Assembly (NCBI GenBank): GCA_000827495.1
Contig: KN817586.1
Location: 150,722 to 214,721, forward strand
DNA from: Hypholoma sublateritium FD-334 SS-4
Lineage: Eukaryota; Basidiomycota; Agaricomycetes; Agaricales; Strophariaceae
DNA: 64,000 bases
Reading direction: 5' to 3'
Positions 59,316-64,000 of this stretch are shown here, piece after piece (positions within the stretch are counted from its first letter, which is position 1; every line of letters begins with the position of its first letter). The notes under the pieces were generated by a model, which saw only the letters and a program-made list of their open reading frames with translations, had not been told where the DNA came from and made no database searches. The translations under genes were made by a program, and so were the position numbers.

Positions 59316-61049
59316 ATGCCCGAGCTCTACGCCGCCAGTGTCAACCCGCCCCGCCGTGCCAAGCGAGCGACCCCTGTCGAAACGAACGACGACCAGCCTA
59401 TAGGCTCTACGACGACGACGACGACACCGTCTTCACCCCGCGCGTTGCTGCCCATGCGGCCTTATGCGCCACGCACCGCCGGGTCTGCTCCAGAGTCGGC
59501 AGAGGCACCCCCGCCGCCTGCGAAACGCGGGCGCAAGCCAGGCCCATTGTCGCGCACGGCACGCGAGGCGCAGCGTCGACTCAACCACTCGATCATCGAG
59601 AAGGCGCGGCGAACGAAGATCAACGATGCACTGGCTGCGCTGAAGCAGCTCGTCCCCGCGAATTACGGTAAAGCTTCCGAGCCGGCCCCGGAGCAGCTTG
59701 ATGAGGAGGACGACAACGACGAGGACTACGAGGAGGGCAGCAAAATGACCAAGCCACAGCTCGCCGCCGGAAAGGGCAAAGGCAAGAAGGAGGAGAAGGA
59801 GAAGGAGTTCAAGCTCGAGATCCTCATCCGCACGGTGTCGTTCCTGCAGGACCTGCTTCAGCGCGTCGACGTGCTCGAGGCCGCTGCCGCTGCCGCCGCT
59901 CCGCCTCCCGCTGAATCGGCCCCTGTGGTACTGCCGCCTGCTCCTCCCAGTCAAGTTACGGCCTGCCCTTCTTGCAACGCCCCCCTGAACGCCCAGCGCC
60001 GGCGCCAGCAGGGCAAGAAGCGCAAGCGCGCGCCCGTCGGGCGGCACTCGGACGGGTACTCGTCAGATGACGACGACGGTGTACAGGACGACGGCTTCGC
60101 CCCGCCCCGCCCGCTGTCCGCCGCGCCGCCACCCGCGCGCCGTACAAAAATCGCCCGCCGCTCGACGGTGCCCTCCCCGACGAGTGCGCACGGGACCCCC
60201 GCGCCGCAGCCGATGGGCGCCCCGCCGTCGCCGCGGATCTATTCAGGCACCACCCGGCCGCGCGACGGCAGCGGCAGCGGCACCGCTTCCCCACCTACGC
60301 GCCCCGCACATGCCTCAGAGCGTCTGCCGCCCATCTCCGCGTGGCTTGATTGTGTGCTCGACCCGCAGCTCCCCGGCGCGCCGCGCCGCAGCCCACCGTC
60401 TGATGCACGGCGCCCGTCGGCGTCGCCTCGTCTCGGCGCTGTCAGTAACAACAACACCTCCAAGAATAACAGCTCCGGGAACAACAACAACAACGGCGGT
60501 GGCGGCGGCAATAGCAACAACAACAACAACAGCGGGGCATACCTCCCCTCCCCGCCAAGCTCGACGCGCTTCGCTCCCGAGCGCACCGCACACGCGCACC
60601 CGCCGTTCCTTAGCCTGGGGCCCGTCGCGACCGCCGCGCTCGTCGGCCCGCCCGCCCCCGCTTCAAGTTCCACTGCTTCCACCATTGCTGGCAGCAGTAG
60701 CAGCGCGCGCACCCCCGAAGACGAGTCTGCCGCCTCGCTGCTCCTGCAGATCGCCGCCTCGCCGCCCTTCCGCGCCGTGCGCTCCGCGTCGTTCTCGTCG
60801 GCCTCATCTGCCGGCGCCCCGCCCACGCCCACACAGACCGCCGCTGCCGTTCAGGCTGCTGGGGCGCGCGGAGGGGGGAAGTGGTTGCTCGCGGACCCGT
60901 CGCGGTTTACCTTGCAGGGCGGAGCCACCCAAAGATACGGGTCTGTGCGAGGCGCCGAAGAGGGGCAGGCACCGCCGCAGGTGCAGACCCCCAGCTCACT
61001 GTTGGGGCTGGATTTGGGTGCGGTCGGAGGGCCGTTATTGCGGTACTAG
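59316..61049 (+). CDS. Basic helix-loop-helix transcription factor
   Basis: Single exon, 577 residues, ATG 59316. Residues about 85-115 hold the basic region and helix 1: RRLNHSIIEKARRTKINDAL, with LKQLVPANYG. The loop is unusually long (about 55 residues, acidic then Lys-rich: EEDDNDEDYEEGSK, GKGKGKKEEKEKE). Helix 2 follows as KLEILIRTVSFLQDLLQRVDVLE. The His/Glu/Arg pattern of the basic region is that of E-box-binding bHLH factors. Downstream are Ala/Pro-rich tracts, a CPSC...CN motif, a basic patch (RRRQQGKKRKR) likely for nuclear import, and an Asn/Gly tract near residues 385-410. The C-terminus (SSLLGLDLGAVG) could be an activation patch. Target genes unknown. Frame intact, strongly GC-rich. 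Confidence 0.9.
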   Translation: MPELYAASVNPPRRAKRATPVETNDDQPIGSTTTTTTPSSPRALLPMRPYAPRTAGSAPESAEAPPPPAKRGRKPGPLSRTAREAQRRLNHSIIEKARRTKINDALAALKQLVPANYGKASEPAPEQLDEEDDNDEDYEEGSKMTKPQLAAGKGKGKKEEKEKEFKLEILIRTVSFLQDLLQRVDVLEAAAAAAAPPPAESAPVVLPPAPPSQVTACPSCNAPLNAQRRRQQGKKRKRAPVGRHSDGYSSDDDDGVQDDGFAPPRPLSAAPPPARRTKIARRSTVPSPTSAHGTPAPQPMGAPPSPRIYSGTTRPRDGSGSGTASPPTRPAHASERLPPISAWLDCVLDPQLPGAPRRSPPSDARRPSASPRLGAVSNNNTSKNNSSGNNNNNGGGGGNSNNNNNSGAYLPSPPSSTRFAPERTAHAHPPFLSLGPVATAALVGPPAPASSSTASTIAGSSSSARTPEDESAASLLLQIAASPPFRAVRSASFSSASSAGAPPTPTQTAAAVQAAGARGGGKWLLADPSRFTLQGGATQRYGSVRGAEEGQAPPQVQTPSSLLGLDLGAVGGPLLRY

Positions 61050-61744
61050 GCTTCTTTCATCTAAGGAAGTCCTTTTACTTTCAAGTGTTTTTGTTTCGTT
61101 GGTTCAGCCTTCTTTTGTTCGACCAGGGAATTGCCGCCGCGCGGCGTGGTGGACGATTCGTATACTTATAGTTATACCCTTGTTATATTCCGTCTTTGTA
61201 AATTATGTAGGTTCCCTCTGTTGTATGTAAATACTCCGCTTATCGTGCGCGTTGCGGGCCGCGCTCGCGTGCCCATGGTGCTTTCTAGTATCATGCACCA
61301 AAAACAAAGACGCTTCGGCCCCCACGCGTGCGCATTGGCCCGCTGAGCTTTGCCGACACACGAGCGAACGGACGGGGCCCAGACAAACGTCCTTGCGTGG
61401 GTGGGACACGTTCCCAGCTCGATGGAAATAGACGACTGGAAATAGACGACCACTGGGAGGGTCCTTGATCTATATGTGTCGTTTCCGTGCTAAGTTTGAT
61501 TGTCCCAATCGTGCGCAAGTGGCGCTCGGGCTCGGATCCCTTCCCCGCAGTGAGGGTGTGTGGCGCGCTGTGGGCCCCGCTGCTTCCGCGACGCCTCCGC
61601 CACTGGCGCGCAGGGCGGTATAAGTATCGCACGACGCGCAGCGGAGGGCGCCACCCGCCCGGCACTAGCGAGCGAGTCAGATATCCTCCACATACTCTCT
61701 ACTATACGCCTTCTGGCGCTGACATCTTTCTCAAACTTTCAATC
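61050..61744. other. Intergenic between bHLH gene and small basic ORF
   Basis: Contains the TATA-like site at 61617-61624 listed next. Otherwise no gene recognised. Confidence 0.4.
61617..61624 (+). promoter_or_regulatory. TATA box of the small basic-protein gene
   Basis: ggtataag in a GC-rich context, about 120 bases before ATG 61745 and followed by ctctactatacgcc-type pyrimidine-rich sequence that could be the transcription start. Confidence 0.45.
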
Positions 61745-62176
61745 ATGTCGTTTCACGCACACCACAGCCGCCACGCTCGTGAAGTACGGGGCCTAAGCAA
61801 GCGCCCGAAGAATGGGCCGTCGCCCCTGCCTCCGGCGAAGGGGAGCAAAGCGCGCACTGGCGCAGTCTCCGCGCCCGAACGCGCTCTCCTCATCGCGGAT
61901 GCGCCCAAAGACACACCCACCAAATCGCACGACGCTGTCAGCGAACGCACTGCCCCGCTCTTCTTTTCTCGCGTGCATAACCACACCGCGTCCAAAGGAA
62001 AAAATAAGGCGGGAAAGCCACCGCGCACCCACGCGCATGCGACACAGGCGCGAACGGACGCGGAGAAGCGCGTAGCACGCGCGCAGACGACAATGGACAA
62101 GCGCATTAATAAGCGAAAGGAGAGAAAGCATGCGGGGGAGGCTATGAAACCGAAGGAGTACGGGTATTTGTTGTAG
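61745..62176 (+). CDS. Small basic protein, possibly truncated by an in-frame stop
   Basis: ATG 61745 gives 143 residues, very rich in Lys, Arg, His and Ala (KRPKNGPSPLPPAKGSKA, EKRVARAQTTMDKRINKRKER). A TATA-like site lies upstream. After the TAG at 62174-62176 the same frame stays open for 26 more codons with similar charged composition (AVLEKCVTKEKRGKHTEE) to 62257, and a donor-like site (ag/gtaagt) follows at about 62252. The stop may therefore be a recent nonsense change or base error in a longer gene. I recognise no family; nucleic-acid binding is only suggested by charge. Confidence 0.5.
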   Translation: MSFHAHHSRHAREVRGLSKRPKNGPSPLPPAKGSKARTGAVSAPERALLIADAPKDTPTKSHDAVSERTAPLFFSRVHNHTASKGKNKAGKPPRTHAHATQARTDAEKRVARAQTTMDKRINKRKERKHAGEAMKPKEYGYLL

Positions 62177-64000
62177 GCGGTGCTGGAGAAGTGTGTCACG
62201 AAGGAGAAGAGGGGCAAGCACACAGAGGAAGTGATAGAGGTGGGGGAGTATAGGTAAGTATTGGTTCACGACGCGAAGACAAACGTCAAGTTGATGCTTA
62301 GTTCATTGCATACTTTTCCGAAACTTCTCGTTGGTTGGGGAAATATATGTGATTTGAGCTGATGTGGAATGATGTGGCGCGGAGTACTGAATAGTTTATA
62401 CTACTTATCTATACCTTGTACTATTTATCGAGGTCTTCACGATCCGGACGAGGCACTTTAGATGAGTCTTGTTGGGCGCCGGAGTCAGAGTGCAAGTTGG
62501 CCGTGCTATTCTGAGCCAGTTCCGTGTCATAGCGTGCCCAGCGTACGCTAATTTGGTTGCATTTTAACGTGCCTACCATGAGTTAGTACAATCACAACTA
62601 GCTCAAACCTGACGTATTTTAGGCGCACGCTTGGAGCGCAAGTCACTTTTGTGGTCACCCAGAAATTGAACTATAAAGAGGCTGAGATTCTACTTCATCC
62701 CACCTCTACTTTCACAAAGACCAAGTACGCCTGCCCACTCAGCTCTCTGGTAATAGTAAAGAACAAACCTAATTTAAGGGCAATGAAATATGACATTTTC
62801 TCCACAACTGTACGATCAAGTTCAAAGGTCTGACATGGTAGCGATGTTAAAAAAACAAATTCAGTTGAATGCAGTGTCTTGGATATTGTCTTCGCAGACC
62901 TGCCGCGGTCTTAGTGTACAACCAATAAATTTAGGCAGAGCAGAACACATGTCTATGTTCTGGTATGCATGCGACGTCCTGGACATTTGCCGTCCCCGTT
63001 AATGACACGCTTCTTGTATCCGGGATAGTGTATCAGATGGGTAAGTGCCAGTGTCCTGCAGTCCCGGTAGCCGCAGTGTGCGTATTGAGGCTACTTATAC
63101 TGATATCGTCTCGCACTTATTTACAGCGAGAGCTGTTATTGACAAACGTGTATGTCCGACCACCGTGAGAGAGGGGGCCGAGCATAGATGATCATATACT
63201 CTATGCGTATTAACTTAGCGGAAGATTCCCAACGCAGAATGCGGAGAAGGGGTAGCCGGCCGGGGTAGTCAGAAAAAAGCTATAAATGGGTTTCCCGGAG
63301 ATTCATTCCAGAGAATCAGTCTGAATCAGTCTTCGATATTTATCAATGGCTCGGAGGACATATGATCACATACGTTATTTTATTTGATAATATGCTTTTC
63401 CAGACTCGTTTCTGTCTATAAATTGTTCTGGGCTCTATGTTGGGAGTCTCGTAATTGATGATATCTACTAATTTACCCCGAGTTTCTGTAGAGAAAGCTA
63501 TTTCCTCGAACTGGAACACCTGGTATTGCTAGCGGTAGACATATGCAACCTGTGTTTTTATCTATTTTTAGACATCTATCCGCTCCTGCTGGTGGCACGA
63601 GCGTGGATGCAGGTGCTCGGTACATCAGATTTCGATACAGCGAGACTGTTTAGCAAACTGGGAACTGAAAGTATATACTCATTTATGTTGGTCTTGTCAG
63701 TCCAAAAGATTCTATCATGAGCCGGAGGCTCCGCAGGATCGTCCTTACGGGATTTGCAGATCAGTCGAATGCTTTCAGCCTACTTCCATGTTGGCCGGAA
63801 TTTCAAATTCGGAGGCTATCAATCCAGCTCGACGGAATCGCTGACAAGTAGTTAACGGTGAGTGTTGATGCTCTCTCACCCTGGTTTCTGGGAAGCCTGG
63901 GATCGATCTTCCCGGTCTGAGAAGGCCTATAGAGGCACTCAAAAACTGTATAAAGAGGCTGAAATTTGACGCCGATACTTCAGCTCACCGCTACCTCATC
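62177..64000. other. Gene-poor right end
   Basis: Short frames (62651-62833, 62790-63002, 63526-63720) are unrecognised. A TATA-like site near 63280 (gctataaatggg) has no coding region after it. Confidence 0.35.
63949..63955 (+). promoter_or_regulatory. TATA box of a gene beyond the right edge
   Basis: tataaag in the context aaaactgtataaagaggctg, with C-rich, start-like sequence up to the window end. It suggests a plus-strand gene starting just outside. Confidence 0.35.

Noticed and set aside
60067..61230. 387-codon plus-strand ORF overlapping the bHLH gene
   Set aside because: A +1 shadow frame: Arg/Pro-rich, non-conserved in appearance, and the bHLH frame explains the region.

Overview
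This window looks like nuclear DNA of an agaricomycete basidiomycete, most likely a wood-decay fungus. Genes are split by many 45-70 bp GT-AG introns. Recognisable families include a GH7 cellobiohydrolase with a CBM1 module, a DUF6533 membrane protein, a basidiomycete 7-TM protein and several basidiomycete-restricted proteins of unknown function. No tRNA, rRNA or CRISPR array was seen. Five unresolved bases (N) lie at 30.81-31.01 kb, and several genes carry single frame breaks, so each break could be real decay or a base-calling error.

Layout. 0.7-9.2 kb: a tandem family of secreted or multi-pass membrane proteins, with two intact copies (734-2585, 6367-8185) and a broken third (8949-9200). 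A frameshifted gene with an EDK motif (4196-5095) sits between copies 1 and 2. 9.2-12.4 kb, minus strand: a SEP-domain protein without UBX, then a CTP-dependent diacylglycerol kinase (DGK1 type). 14.6-15.8 kb: a 7-TM protein. 16.1-17.7 kb: a coiled-coil membrane protein with a Cys-rich C-terminal domain and a frame break. 18.0-19.5 kb: AP-1 mu adaptin (APM1). 20-24.4 kb: a decayed zone with a 40-bp relic of the tandem family and poorly supported ORFs. 24.8-25.9 kb: a Pro-rich protein. 26.6-29.3 kb: a 16-exon S41-type protease. 29.3-32.3 kb: gene-poor, with an inverted repeat and Ns. 32.3-36.8 kb: a single-pass membrane protein and, convergent with it, a DUF1308 protein. 37.2-38.9 kb: the GH7-CBM1 gene with two lesions. 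40.8-42.1 kb: the DUF6533 protein. 43.0-46.7 kb: exportin CSE1. 46.7-51.4 kb: gene-poor. 51.4-53.4 kb: an MCT-like MFS transporter with one homopolymer frame break. 54.9-56.5 kb: an alpha/beta hydrolase. 57.6-58.1 kb: a kinase C-lobe fragment. 59.3-61.0 kb: a bHLH transcription factor. 61.7-62.2 kb: a small basic protein. A TATA box at the right edge points to a gene beyond the window.

Housekeeping genes (APM1, CSE1, DGK1, DUF1308) alternate with lineage-specific membrane proteins and decaying genes. I see no gene cluster with a shared pathway. The nearest thing to an undescribed system is the tandem membrane family: its copies share a 49-bp intron, a duplicated linker and 3' flanking homology, and relics lie nearby. 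Exon boundaries were set by hand from splice sites, reading phase and family likeness.
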